The notes below the pieces were generated by a model. It made no database searches, was not told where the DNA came from, and was given only the letters and a program-made list of their open reading frames with translations. 64,000 nucleotides of DNA from Agromyces salentinus (GTDB lineage Bacteria > Actinomycetota > Actinomycetes > Actinomycetales > Microbacteriaceae), in NCBI RefSeq assembly GCF_009749395.1, contig NZ_WBIR01000001.1, positions 248,001 through 312,000 on the forward strand, given 5' to 3'. Position numbers and translations under genes: made by a program. Below are positions 32,280-40,986 of this stretch, in pieces (position 1 is the first letter of the stretch; every line of letters begins with the position of its first letter).

Positions 32280-32780
32280 TCACCTGGCCCCCACGGCGCC
32301 GTGGAGGTCCTGCACGAGCCTCGGCGTGCGCCACTCGCGCACCGTCGCGAACCAGCGGCTGAACGGGTACGACAGCCGAACCCAGAAGTAGTTCACGTAC
32401 TCGATCACGCCGAACAGCCACACCGTGAGCACGAGCAGCACCGAGCCGAAGGAGTCGGGCCACCACGCGATCACGCCCGCGAGGCCCGCCGCCAGCAGCG
32501 CGACATCCGCGATCCTGAAGACCCGGTACGTGCCCGCCCAGCCGGCCGGCATCGGCCGCAGCTCCACCCAGGTGCGGGCGCCGAGCCAGTAGGCGCCGGC
32601 CTGCACGAGCACGACGAGCAGTGGGATGAGGGCCGACCAGAGCGCGGCGGCCGCCGATGCGGTGCCGAGGCGCGGGACGAGCGTCCAGGCGATGAGGGCG
32701 AAGACCAGTGCGGCCACGAGCTCGCCCGCGCCGAGGCTCAGGTACTTCCGGCGCAGGATCGATCGGCGCTCCGCAGACAT
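32280..32780 (-). CDS. multi-span membrane protein, unknown function
   Basis: 166 aa from ATG 32780. Four hydrophobic segments at about 17-38, 44-66, 84-105 and 112-133, followed by an amphipathic end (NYFWVRLSYPFSRWFATVREWRTPRLVQDL). No signature of a known transporter. It is divergent from the dienelactone-hydrolase-like gene at 32896. Confidence 0.7.
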   Translation of the reverse strand: MSAERRSILRRKYLSLGAGELVAALVFALIAWTLVPRLGTASAAAALWSALIPLLVVLVQAGAYWLGARTWVELRPMPAGWAGTYRVFRIADVALLAAGLAGVIAWWPDSFGSVLLVLTVWLFGVIEYVNYFWVRLSYPFSRWFATVREWRTPRLVQDLHGAVGAR

Positions 32781-32895
32781 CAGGCCAGCGTATCGAGACG
32801 CGCGAGGCGGGCATCGCGAATGGGTCGACGCCGTCGGAGGGAGCGAGTATCGTCCCGTGCGATCGCACCGGATCCACCGTCGGACGGGAGTCGCC

Positions 32896-33471
32896 ATGTC
32901 AGAGGTCCTGCTCTTCCACCACGCCCTCGGCCCGACCGCGGGCCTGCACGCCTTCGCGGAGGAACTCCGCCGAGCGGGGCACACCGTGCACGAACCCGAC
33001 CTCTTCGAGGGGCGCACCTTCGGCTCCATCGAGGAGGGCGTCGGCTACGCCAAGGAGGTCGGCTGGGACGAGATCATGGCGAGGGGCGAGCGCGCGGCCG
33101 AGGCTCTGCCCGACGGGCTCGTCTACGCCGGGTTCTCGCTGGGCGTCGTGCCCGCGCAGATGCTCGCGCAGACCCGCCCCGGCGCGAACGGCGCGCTGTT
33201 CTTCTACTCCTGCCTTCCGCCCTCGGAGTTCGGAAGCTGGCCCGGGGGTGTCCCCGTCCAGATCCACGGGGCCGACGCCGACCCCTTCTTCATGGAGGAG
33301 GGCGACGTGGACGCCGCCCGCGAGCTCGTCGCGACGGCCGACGACGCCGAGCTCTTCCTCTACCCGAGCGACCAGCACTACTTCGCCGACTCGAGCCTCC
33401 CGAGCTACGACGCCGAGGCGACCGCACTGCTCATGGAACGGGTCCTCGCCTTCCTCGCGAAGCGGCCCTGA
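32896..33471 (+). CDS. dienelactone hydrolase-family protein
   Basis: 191 aa from ATG 32896. Alpha/beta hydrolase fold with nucleophile elbow YAGFSLGVVPAQ (Ser rather than the Cys of true dienelactone hydrolase), Asp in GADADPFF, and His in PSDQHYFADSSLPSYD. The size and the order HHALGPTAGLHAFAEELRRAGHTVHEPDLFEG match the DLH family of small cytoplasmic hydrolases. The Ser nucleophile suggests esterase or thioesterase activity. A hexanucleotide repeat lies right after the stop. Confidence 0.88.
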   Translation: MSEVLLFHHALGPTAGLHAFAEELRRAGHTVHEPDLFEGRTFGSIEEGVGYAKEVGWDEIMARGERAAEALPDGLVYAGFSLGVVPAQMLAQTRPGANGALFFYSCLPPSEFGSWPGGVPVQIHGADADPFFMEEGDVDAARELVATADDAELFLYPSDQHYFADSSLPSYDAEATALLMERVLAFLAKRP

Positions 33472-33502
33472 GGTCTGCGCGAGCCCGGTCGCAACCGGCG
33501 CG

Positions 33503-33544
33503 GCATCCGCATCCGCATCCGCATCCGCATCCGCATCCGCATCC
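33503..33544. repeat. GCATCC hexanucleotide tandem repeat, seven units
   Basis: Seven perfect units of GCATCC between the stop of the dienelactone-hydrolase-like gene and the stop of the convergent acetolactate decarboxylase gene. The unit is the core of the GGCATCC/GGATGCC motif that is over-represented in the window. Its length may vary between strains by slippage. Confidence 0.95.
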
Positions 33545-33565
33545 TGAGCGACTGCGCGCCGGACG

Positions 33566-34303
33566 TCAGGCCGCGCCGGCACCACCGCCCTCGACCGCGA
33601 CGATGCGGTGATCGTCGGCGTGCGTGAGCTCGGTGCGGAGGAACAGGTCGTCGGTGGGCAGCCGCAGCTCGAAGCGGGCGAAGGGCGCCACGCGCAGGTC
33701 GCCGTGCTCGACGGCGAGGTCGAGCACGTGCCCGCCGACGCTGCGGTCCTCGCTCAGGAAGTGCAGATGCAGGCCCGCGACCGCGATGCCCTGGTAGATG
33801 GCGGGCGTCCAGAACCCGACGAGGGTTCCGCGGATGTCGCGCACGTGCGTCTCCACCTGGTGGTCGGTCACGACGCTCAGGGGAGGCAGCGGATGGTGCT
33901 GCCGCGGCGTCACACGCACGAGCACTCGCGAGAGCACGCCGTCGAACCGCACCGCGTGGAACAGGTTGCGGCTCACGAGCCCGGCCTCGACGGATGCCGC
34001 GAAGCCGGTGAGATCCCGGTCGCGCACGGTGGTGCCCGCGAGCACCGGGAAGCGGCAGGCGATGGCGAAGGGCAGCACCTCGTCGTCGAGCATTGACGCC
34101 GGCGCGTCGTCGACGGTGCACTCGACGACCGCGCCGTCGAGGATGACGACCTCGCCGCCCAGGTGGTCGACGCAGCCGAGACCGAAGTCGCCGAGCCGGC
34201 GGACCTCCGAGACCCGGATGCCGGATTCGTAGGCCCCGGCGAGCAACGCGTCGAGCACCGCGAACTGCGTCACGGCTGAACCAGGCACGAGCGACGGAGT
34301 CAT
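33566..34303 (-). CDS. budA: alpha-acetolactate decarboxylase
   Basis: 245 aa from ATG 34303. Zinc ligands are readable as H179-x-H181 (GLHLHFLSEDRSVGGHVLD) and H192, with the conserved Glu near the C-terminus (LRTELTHADD) and the family N-terminal segment. Catalyses decarboxylation of acetolactate to acetoin, the step before butanediol or acetoin release. Here it is alone, without an acetolactate synthase or butanediol dehydrogenase in the window, so acetolactate must come from branched-chain amino acid synthesis or another locus. Confidence 0.93.
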   Translation of the reverse strand: MTPSLVPGSAVTQFAVLDALLAGAYESGIRVSEVRRLGDFGLGCVDHLGGEVVILDGAVVECTVDDAPASMLDDEVLPFAIACRFPVLAGTTVRDRDLTGFAASVEAGLVSRNLFHAVRFDGVLSRVLVRVTPRQHHPLPPLSVVTDHQVETHVRDIRGTLVGFWTPAIYQGIAVAGLHLHFLSEDRSVGGHVLDLAVEHGDLRVAPFARFELRLPTDDLFLRTELTHADDHRIVAVEGGGAGAA

Positions 34304-34394
34304 CACGCTCGGAGCGTACTCCCCGGCATCACGCGCGGCGGGGACCTCCGGTCGGTGACGCCGCGCCGCATCGGATGCGGCCGACGACCGAAGC

Positions 34395-35291
34395 TCAACC
34401 GAGCCCGGCACGCTCCTCCGCGGCATCCGCGTCGCCCTGCACCGGTCGGCTCGACAGGCCGACCGAGCCCGCGCCCGCCTCGCCCTTCGAGAGCGCCGCG
34501 GAGACCGCGATCGACTCGTCGGCGTCGGGGTACTGCGGGCGCAGCTGCACCGCCTGCTGACGACGGTGCTCGCGCTTGGCCTTGCGGCCGGACGCGATGA
34601 GGTTCAGTGCCTCGACGAGGATGGCGAACGCCATCGGCGCGTAGATGAGCGCCTTGTCGATCTTGATGCCGAAGCCCTCGGCGATGAGGAAGACGCCGAT
34701 GAGCAGGAGGAACGAGAGCGCGAGCATCTTCACCGTGGGGTGGCGGTTGACGAACGTGAAGATGTACCGCGACGCGAAGAGCATGATGCCGAACGAGAGC
34801 ACCACGACGGTGACGATGACGACGAGGTTCTCGGTCATGCCGACGGCCGTGATGACCGAGTCGAGCGAGAAGACGATGTCGAGCAAGAGGATCTGGATGA
34901 GCACCGAGCTGAACGTGATGCGCTTGGGTGCGGCGCCGTGCTCCTCCTCGGCCCCCTCGAGCTTGTGGTGGATCTCGGTGACGGCCTTGTAGACGAGGAA
35001 GAGTCCACCGGCGATCAGGATGAAGTCCTTCACCGAGAAGCCCATGCCGAACCAGACGACGACATCCTCCTTCAGGGTGATGATCCAGCCGGCGAAGAAC
35101 ACGAGCACGACGCGGATCACCATGGCCAGGGTGAGGCCGAGGTTGCGCGCGCGGGCCTGCTGCTCCTTCGGCAGCTTGGACGCCAGGATCGAGATGAAGA
35201 TGACGTTGTCGACACCCAGCACGATCTCGAGCACGAACAGGGTCACGAAGACGGCGATGAGGTCGGGGGTGAAGGCGAAGGAGAAGTCCAC
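34395..35291 (-). CDS. terC: TerC-family membrane protein
   Basis: 298 aa. Eight to nine membrane segments with the two TerC acidic motifs: EIVLGVDNVIFISILAS (about 22-38) and LLLDIVFSLDSVITAVGM (about 135-152), where the Asp and Glu are proposed metal ligands. A soluble His/Arg-rich end (KAKREHRRQQAVQL) and an Ala/Glu tail follow. TerC/Alx proteins are linked to manganese export and tellurite resistance; here a manganese or general metal role at the membrane is inferred. I saw no yybP-ykoY riboswitch in the 78 bases upstream. Confidence 0.93.
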   Translation of the reverse strand: MDFSFAFTPDLIAVFVTLFVLEIVLGVDNVIFISILASKLPKEQQARARNLGLTLAMVIRVVLVFFAGWIITLKEDVVVWFGMGFSVKDFILIAGGLFLVYKAVTEIHHKLEGAEEEHGAAPKRITFSSVLIQILLLDIVFSLDSVITAVGMTENLVVIVTVVVLSFGIMLFASRYIFTFVNRHPTVKMLALSFLLLIGVFLIAEGFGIKIDKALIYAPMAFAILVEALNLIASGRKAKREHRRQQAVQLRPQYPDADESIAVSAALSKGEAGAGSVGLSSRPVQGDADAAEERAGLG

Positions 35292-35369
35292 CCGCCCATC
35301 GTACGGGCGACCGGCGGCGGGCGGATGTCGCGTGGCCGGCCGAACGGCGCGGCTGTCGGTGGGTGACGC

Positions 35370-35927
35370 CTAGGTCGACGGATGTCGCGGGGCCGGCGCG
35401 TACCGGGCGGCGATGATGCCCGACTCGTATGCCTCGACGCCGAGCAGGGTGAACCCGACCGGGTGCGGCGAGCGCAGCCGGATCTCGCTCCCGTCCCCGC
35501 CGACCATGAACGGGTGGATGCCGGCGTGTACCTCGTCGACGAGGCCGGCGTCGACGAATTCGGCGGCGAGACCGCCGTACCCGTGCGAGATGATCGAGTC
35601 GTACCGGTCGCGAAGGCCGCGCACCGCCTCGGCGACGTCGCCCTCGATGAGCGTCGCATTCCAGTCGAGCGGCCCCGTCAGCGTCGTCGACGCGACGTAC
35701 TTCGGCAGCGCGTTGTAGTGCGCCGCGAAGCCGCGGTCATCGGTCTGCTTCGGCCAGTACTCGCGGAAGAACTCGTAGCTCTCCCGGCCGAGCAGCACGG
35801 CGTCGGCGCCGAACACGAGCCGGTCGCTCGCCCGCTGCAGGCCCGGGTCGTTCTCGTCGAACCAGTGCTCCATCTGGTCGAACACCCCGTCGAGCGTCAT
35901 CTCGAATGAGATCGTCACGGTTCCCAT
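35370..35927 (-). CDS. dihydrofolate reductase-family protein
   Basis: 185 aa from ATG 35927 (ATG 35939 is an alternative start with GAGG nearby). RibD_C-like fold: VTISFEMTLDGVFDQMEHWF, RLVFGADAVLLGRESYEFFREYWP, and GYGGLAAEFVDAGLVDEVHAGIHPFMVGGDGSEIRL. A distant paralogue of the gene at 29847. Probably a flavin- or pterin-type reductase of unknown substrate. Confidence 0.87.
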   Translation of the reverse strand: MGTVTISFEMTLDGVFDQMEHWFDENDPGLQRASDRLVFGADAVLLGRESYEFFREYWPKQTDDRGFAAHYNALPKYVASTTLTGPLDWNATLIEGDVAEAVRGLRDRYDSIISHGYGGLAAEFVDAGLVDEVHAGIHPFMVGGDGSEIRLRSPHPVGFTLLGVEAYESGIIAARYAPAPRHPST

Positions 35928-35971
35928 GCCTTCCAGCATGCGCCTCAGGAAGGCCGGATGTCACGCATCCC

Positions 35972-36856
35972 TTACTCCGTCGACGCGATGGCCTCGACGA
36001 CCCTGCCCCAGGCCGCAGGCGGCAGCTCGTGCCCGCCACCGGGGATCGAGACGAACGAGGACCCGCGGATGTCGCGCGCGAGCGCCTCCCCGTTGGGCAT
36101 CGGGAACACGGGGTCCGCGGTGCCGTGCACGACGGTGGTCGGCACGTCGATGTCACCCAGTCGCTCGCGCCAGCGGGGGCCGGGATCGACGGTGTCCGGG
36201 CCGCCCTCGTCGCGGTGCATGTCGGGTGAGCGGCGCACGGTGTCGTCCCAGATTGCGCGATCGTGCTCCTCGTCGAACTCGTCGCCGGCGTAGTCGCGAT
36301 CGACGGCGACGTGGTACTCGACGATCGCGGACGGATCGCCCCAGTCGGGCTCGGGCAGCGGGTTCGCCCAAGCCTCCTGCATGCGGTCGACCGCGCCGGG
36401 CAGGTCGGGATCGGCCTCGAACATCGTGGGGCTCGTCGAGACGAGCGTGAGCGCCCGGACCCGGTCGGGGTGGTCGAGGGCCGCCAGCTGGCAGACCCAC
36501 CCGCCGGCCGAGAAGCCGACCCAGTGCGCATCGCGGGCGCCGTCATCGGCGGCATGGGCAGCGTCGAGCACCGCGATCGCGTCGTCGAGGGCGACCGGCA
36601 ACCCGTCGCGCCGCGGTGGCGGGCCCAACGTGGTCTCCCCCATGCCGCGCTGGTCGTAGCGCACCACCCGGAACCCGCGAGCGACGATCAGGTCGCAGAA
36701 CCCGGGCCGCCACCAGTCCATCGACGACTCCCCGCCGGCGACGAGCAGCACGAGCGGATGCCCCGCCTCGCCGATCACCTCGGCGGCGAGCACGGCCCCG
36801 TCGGGTCGTGCGACCCGCAACGGGCGCACGTCGGGTCGCGACATCCGATCGGCCAT
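35972..36856 (-). CDS. alpha/beta hydrolase
   Basis: 294 aa from ATG 36856 (ATG 36844 also possible). Triad: Ser in HWVGFSAGGWVCQ (about residue 121), Asp in HGTADPVFP, His in PGGGHELPPAAW. The wide loop LLVAGGESSMDWWRPGFCDLI and YDQRGMGET place it with the RdmC/aclacinomycin-methylesterase-like hydrolases. Its substrate is not evident. Single gene, divergent from the DUF2243 gene. Confidence 0.9.
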   Translation of the reverse strand: MADRMSRPDVRPLRVARPDGAVLAAEVIGEAGHPLVLLVAGGESSMDWWRPGFCDLIVARGFRVVRYDQRGMGETTLGPPPRRDGLPVALDDAIAVLDAAHAADDGARDAHWVGFSAGGWVCQLAALDHPDRVRALTLVSTSPTMFEADPDLPGAVDRMQEAWANPLPEPDWGDPSAIVEYHVAVDRDYAGDEFDEEHDRAIWDDTVRRSPDMHRDEGGPDTVDPGPRWRERLGDIDVPTTVVHGTADPVFPMPNGEALARDIRGSSFVSIPGGGHELPPAAWGRVVEAIASTE

Positions 36857-36999
36857 GCGTCCAGCATGCCCCCGGATGGAACCCTCGCCAAAGGCCCTGT
36901 GGCCCCGGGACGGGCCGGAGCCACTCGCCGCGGGTAGCAGATGTCGTCGCGGCAGTCCACTCCATTCACGGATGCCGCGGAGACGGCGAGACTCCCGCC

Positions 37000-37524
37000 A
37001 TGGCTTCCATCGAGTCCCGCGCATCCGTGTCCGTCGTGCATCCGTCATGGTCGGCGCGCGCCGATCGGTCCGCCGTGAACGCGTGGTCGGGCGTGCTCTT
37101 CGGGGTGGGCGCCGTCGCGTTCATCGACGAGACCGTGTTCCACCAACTGCTGCACTGGCATCACTTCTACGACCTCGGCACGCCCGACCTCGGACTGGTC
37201 TCCGACGGGTTCTTCCACGCCCTCAGCTGGTTCGCGACGATCGGCGGCCTGTTCCTCCTCGCCGACCTCCGGCGGCGGCGCGCCCTCTGGTGGACGCGAT
37301 GGGCGGGCGGGGTGCTGCTCGGCGCCGGCGCGTTCCAGCTCTACGACGGCACCGTGCAGCACAAGCTGCTCGGCATCCACCAGATCCGGTACGTGGAGGA
37401 CCTGCTCCCCTACGACGTGACCTGGAACCTGCTCGCCGTCGCCATTATCGTCGCCGGCGCAGCGATGCTGGTCGCCACCCGTGCGAGCCGAGCGCGCGCC
37501 CGAGACAACGCGAGCGAGGCCTGA
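37000..37524 (+). CDS. DUF2243 membrane protein
   Basis: 174 aa from ATG 37000. Four membrane segments with conserved polar residues: GVGAVAFIDETVFHQLLHWHHFYD (His-rich, between TM1 and the first loop), DGFFHALSW, and GAGAFQLYDGTVQHKLLGIHQIRY. The many His on one side suggest heme or metal binding. The last base of its stop is shared with the CtaG start, so it is cotranscribed with the cytochrome oxidase assembly factor and may help in respiratory assembly. Confidence 0.85.
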   Translation: MASIESRASVSVVHPSWSARADRSAVNAWSGVLFGVGAVAFIDETVFHQLLHWHHFYDLGTPDLGLVSDGFFHALSWFATIGGLFLLADLRRRRALWWTRWAGGVLLGAGAFQLYDGTVQHKLLGIHQIRYVEDLLPYDVTWNLLAVAIIVAGAAMLVATRASRARARDNASEA

Positions 37525-38369
37525 TGCTCGTGCCGGCCGAGGCGGTCGCCCCCGTCACGCCGCACGACCTGCACGGCTCCGGCGGCGGCCCGACCCTCGA
37601 GCTCATCGTCGTCATCGCGGCCGCCGCGGCGATCGCGGCCTATGCCGGCGCGGTCGTGGTCTCCCGCCGGCGCGGGCGCCCGTGGCCCCTGTCGCGGATG
37701 GTGCTCTGGTCGGCCGGTGTCGTGGCGGCCACGGTCGCCGTCGTCGGCCCGCTGGCGTCGGCCACCCACGAGAGCTTCGTCGCGCACATGTGGTCGCACC
37801 TGCTGGGCGGCATGCTCGCTCCACTGCTCCTCGTGCTCGCGGCCCCGGTCACGCTCGCCCTCCGCACCCTCGACGTCACGCCGGCGCGGCGTCTCTCCCG
37901 GCTGCTGCGCAGCCTTCCCGCGAGGTTCGTCGCGCATCCGGTGACCGCGCTCGCGCTCAGCGCCGGGGGCCTGTGGCTGCTCTACGTCACGCCGCTGTTC
38001 GAGGCGATGCGAGCCGACCCGCTGCTGCACCTCATCGTGCACGCGCACCTGCTCGCGGCCGGAGCGATCTTCACGGCGGCGATCGTGGGACTCGATCCCC
38101 GGCCGCATCCGTACGGCCCGGTGCTCCTCGCGGTCGTGCTCGCCGCATCCCTCGCCTCGCACGGGATCCTCGCCAAGTTCCTGGCCGCGCACCCTCCCGG
38201 CTCGGTCACGCCGGCCGAGGCCCAGGCGGGTGCGCAGCTCATGTTCACCGCGGGCGCCTGGATCGAGGCCGCGATCATCGTGATCTTCTGCGCCCGCTGG
38301 TACCGCGCCGCCGCCCCGGACCGGTCGCCACGGCGCGTACGACCCTCGTCGCTCAGCCGTCGAACGTGA
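37524..38369 (+). CDS. ctaG: cytochrome c oxidase assembly factor CtaG/Caa3-type
   Basis: 281 aa. Seven membrane segments with the Caa3_CtaG features: SATHESFVAHMWSHLLGGMLAPLLLVLAAPVTLALR, LLHLIVHAHLLAAGAIFTAAIVGLDPRPHP, and SHGILAKFLAAHPPGS. The conserved His residues are proposed copper ligands. CtaG helps insert CuB into the aa3 or caa3 oxidase at the membrane. It overlaps the DUF2243 stop (TGATG), and its 3' end overlaps the convergent gene at 38353 by 17 bases. Confidence 0.9.
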   Translation: MLVPAEAVAPVTPHDLHGSGGGPTLELIVVIAAAAAIAAYAGAVVVSRRRGRPWPLSRMVLWSAGVVAATVAVVGPLASATHESFVAHMWSHLLGGMLAPLLLVLAAPVTLALRTLDVTPARRLSRLLRSLPARFVAHPVTALALSAGGLWLLYVTPLFEAMRADPLLHLIVHAHLLAAGAIFTAAIVGLDPRPHPYGPVLLAVVLAASLASHGILAKFLAAHPPGSVTPAEAQAGAQLMFTAGAWIEAAIIVIFCARWYRAAAPDRSPRRVRPSSLSRRT

Positions 38370-39417
38370 CCTTCGCCTCGAGGCCGAGGAACTCGCCGTA
38401 GCGATCCGCCGCATCGCGGATCGCGCCGGTCTCCCGAGCGGTCAGGGAGCGGTACGGCCGCACCGAGAACCTGACCGAGGCCGCCGTGAGCGACCGCTTC
38501 ATTGCGGCGACGAGCTGCGCGTCGACGAGGGCCATGCCGATCGCCGTCTCGCGCGCCCTCGGCACCACGCCGTCGGCGTCGAGGACCCAGCGGGAATCCT
38601 GGTAGCCCCGATACATCTCGTCGAGCACCTGCAGCAGGTGTCCTTCTGGCTCGGCGGATGCCGTTACCTCGCCGCCCGCGTGCCAGTAGGTGCGCCCGTC
38701 GTGCTCGAAGGACTCGAGACGGTCTTCGACCGCCGCGATGCCGCGACGCACGTCGGTCACGGTCAGGGTGGCCCAGTACGCGAGGTCGCGATCGGTCGCC
38801 GGCCCGTGCGAGGTGAAGTACCGCAGGGCGATCTCGGCGAGCGCCTCGTCCCGCTCGGGACGTCGTGGTTTCGGCACGCGATCCGCGAACAGGGCATAGG
38901 TGTGCTCGCCGTCGCGCGGGGCGCCGCTGCACACGATGCCGAGCACCTCGAGCCGGCCGAGCACCAGCATGAGCTGGTGGCCGGTGAGCTCCTCCCCGCG
39001 CTCGGCGAGCGCCGCGGCCAGGTCCGAACGCGTGCGGTCGGGCGATTCGGCGAGCGTCGACGCGACCACGTCTCCGAGCGCGCCCAGCCGATCGGCGATG
39101 GGCTGGAGCTGCTGCTCGAACACCGGCATCACGCGGGGCCCCGTGAGGTCCTGCAGCCACTGCACGTCATCGGCGCCGACGTAGTGCCAGGTCGAACGCA
39201 GCACGTGGGTGCGCAGCACCCGACCCTCGGCGAGCGCCTGCGCGAGATCGTCGGGTCCGGGCACGGCGCTCCGCGTCGCGACGGCCCATGCCGACTGCGA
39301 CGGGTTCTCGGCCTGGACGGCCGTGAGCGCGCGAACGACCTGCTCGGCGGAGCCGGTGGGCGCGGCGAGCCGTTGCGAGTGCAGGCGCCAGCGGGCGACG
39401 TCGCGATCGGTGATCAT
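38353..39417 (-). CDS. winged-helix AlkZ-like (HTH_42) protein
   Basis: 354 aa. Winged-helix DNA-binding domain family: ITDRDVARWRLHSQRLAAP, RALTAVQAENPSQSAWAVATR, VLRTHVLRSTWHYVGADD, then HGPATDRDLAYWATL and an end with VVPRARETAIGMALVDAQL. AlkZ homologues are DNA glycosylases that unhook interstrand cross-links and often sit near antibiotic clusters, but many HTH_42 members lack the QxQ catalytic motif. Here the region reads AVQAENPSQ, so the catalytic role is uncertain. A DNA repair or binding function is inferred. Confidence 0.85.
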   Translation of the reverse strand: MITDRDVARWRLHSQRLAAPTGSAEQVVRALTAVQAENPSQSAWAVATRSAVPGPDDLAQALAEGRVLRTHVLRSTWHYVGADDVQWLQDLTGPRVMPVFEQQLQPIADRLGALGDVVASTLAESPDRTRSDLAAALAERGEELTGHQLMLVLGRLEVLGIVCSGAPRDGEHTYALFADRVPKPRRPERDEALAEIALRYFTSHGPATDRDLAYWATLTVTDVRRGIAAVEDRLESFEHDGRTYWHAGGEVTASAEPEGHLLQVLDEMYRGYQDSRWVLDADGVVPRARETAIGMALVDAQLVAAMKRSLTAASVRFSVRPYRSLTARETGAIRDAADRYGEFLGLEAKVTFDG

Positions 39418-39480
39418 GCCTCGAGCGTATGACGGCGGGCACTAGCCTTGGCCGAGGCGAATCACGAGAGGCAGTGCTGA

Positions 39481-39795
39481 GTGAGTGGAGATCGGGCGAC
39501 GCGTCGCATCGAGCTGACCCTGCATCGACCGTGGTACGCGCTCCACTGGGGCGTGCGGCCCACGCTCGTGATCGCCGAACGCGGCCAGCCGGCGCAATGG
39601 GGCATCGGCACCTGGCAGGTGCCGGCCGACGAGCCGGTGCGCGTCGGCGTGTACCTGTTCAACCGGGTCTGGCGCTTCGGGCAGGCGGAGTTCGACCTCG
39701 AGCCGCAGCATCCGCCCGCGCTCGTCTACCGAGCCCCCGCGCTGCCCTTCCTGCCCGGCCGGCTTCGCACGCCGCAGGCTCCGACGGCGCCGTAG
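39481..39795 (+). CDS. small conserved-looking hypothetical protein
   Basis: 104 aa, GTG 39481. Beta-rich: RRIELTLHRPWYALHWGVRPTLVIAERGQPAQWGIGTWQVPADEPVRVGVYLFNRVWRFGQAEFDL, ending in a Pro-rich tail. Repeated Trp and the alternating pattern suggest a small beta barrel or sandwich. No family is recognised. Single gene. Confidence 0.65.
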   Translation: MSGDRATRRIELTLHRPWYALHWGVRPTLVIAERGQPAQWGIGTWQVPADEPVRVGVYLFNRVWRFGQAEFDLEPQHPPALVYRAPALPFLPGRLRTPQAPTAP

Positions 39796-39874
39796 GGCGG
39801 CTCACTCCGGTCGACTCTTGTGTCCGACCCGCGCGGGCTGGCACCATGGCGGCATCCCTACGCCTGGAGGCCGC

Positions 39875-40378
39875 ATGTCCGAGACCCTCGACCGCGCACC
39901 GGGCACGGAGCTCGCGACGCTTCCGGGCGCGGCCGTGATCCGGCGCATCCGCCGCCTGCTGATCTGGGCGGGCGTCACCGCGCTGGTCTACGGCACGGTG
40001 GTGACGGCGTCGAAGGGCGGATGCCCCGGTGGCGTGACGAGCGACGGCGGATACCTCGACGGCAACGGCGAGCCGACGAGTGTCGTGCCGCAGTGCGTGA
40101 CCATGACGCTCAAGCCCACGGGGCTCGTCTTCGTCTTCATCGGGCTCATGGTGATCTGGTCGATCACGCGGGTGCTCCGCACGTCCGAGCAGGCGGCGGC
40201 GATCAGGATCCTCGATCGTGCGGCAGTCGTCATCGTGGCGGTGACGGTGGCGTGGGCCGTCATCAGCATGGTGTCGTTCCTGTCGGTCCCGCTCCAGCAG
40301 TGGGACGGCACTGAGCCGTTCACTCCCGGCTTCATCTTCGGGAACGTCGAGATCGTGCGCACGCCGCTGCAGCCGTAG
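39875..40378 (+). CDS. membrane protein, three spans
   Basis: 167 aa from ATG 39875 with GGAGG upstream. TM1 about 28-46, an extracytoplasmic loop with two Cys (GGCPGG and VPQCVTM) that may form a disulfide, TM2 about 83-103 and TM3 about 117-141. The C-terminal part is hydrophilic (QQWDGTEPFTPGFIFGNVEIVRTPLQ). I do not recognise the family. Close to the ASCH gene (22 bases), so it may be cotranscribed. Confidence 0.7.
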   Translation: MSETLDRAPGTELATLPGAAVIRRIRRLLIWAGVTALVYGTVVTASKGGCPGGVTSDGGYLDGNGEPTSVVPQCVTMTLKPTGLVFVFIGLMVIWSITRVLRTSEQAAAIRILDRAAVVIVAVTVAWAVISMVSFLSVPLQQWDGTEPFTPGFIFGNVEIVRTPLQP

Positions 40379-40400
40379 TCACTCCTGCGAGACTTGCTCC

Positions 40401-40910
40401 ATGGAGAATCCCGCCGCCGAGAACGCCCCCGTCGATCGTGCTGCGGCCGAGCAACTCTGGGAGGCGTACCGCGCAGCGCACCCCGATCGAGCGACCGACG
40501 CCGAGCCGCCGTCGATCGAGCAGTTCGGCGACCATCCCGAGCTCACCGATGAACTCCTCGACCTCGTGGTCGCGGGCACCAAGCGGGCGACCGCCGGGCT
40601 CGTCGCCGAGTTCGAGGCGGAGGCGCAACCCCTGCCGCGCGTCGGAAGCCACTGGATCGCCTGCGACTCGACCGGCCGCCCTCGCGCGATCCTCCGCAGC
40701 ACCGAGCTCCGCATTGCGGTGCTCGACGAGGTCGACGAGTCGTTCGCCTACGACGAGGGCGAGGACGACCGCACGCTCAGCTCATGGCGCGACGGCCACA
40801 CCCGCTACTGGATGCGGTCCGCCGCGCGACTCGGCTTCGAGTGGACGCCGGAGCACGAGATCGTGCTGGAGCGATTCGCCGTGGTCTGGCCCGCGGAGGT
40901 CGCCGACTGA
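40401..40910 (+). CDS. ASCH domain-containing protein
   Basis: 169 aa from ATG 40401. The ASCH fold is recognisable: ELLDLVVAGTKRATAGLVAEFEAEAQPLPRVGSHWIACDSTGRPRAILRSTELRIAVLDEV, then SFAYDEGEDDRTLSSWRDGHTRYW. The GTKRATAG segment is the conserved Gly-x-K-x-x-T of YqfB-like ASCH proteins, which have RNA-related or N4-acetylcytidine amidohydrolase roles in some species. The activity here is not established. Confidence 0.87.
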   Translation: MENPAAENAPVDRAAAEQLWEAYRAAHPDRATDAEPPSIEQFGDHPELTDELLDLVVAGTKRATAGLVAEFEAEAQPLPRVGSHWIACDSTGRPRAILRSTELRIAVLDEVDESFAYDEGEDDRTLSSWRDGHTRYWMRSAARLGFEWTPEHEIVLERFAVVWPAEVAD

Positions 40911-40986
40911 GCCCCCGCGACCCCGTGGGCGGGAGGCGCGCCGTCCACAGGGCGGTCCTGAACCGCAGCGGCCTCCAGGGCACGGC

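Noticed and set aside
35292-35369. Possible yybP-ykoY manganese riboswitch ahead of terC
   Set aside because: Only 78 bases separate the genes and no riboswitch core sequence or stem pattern is readable.
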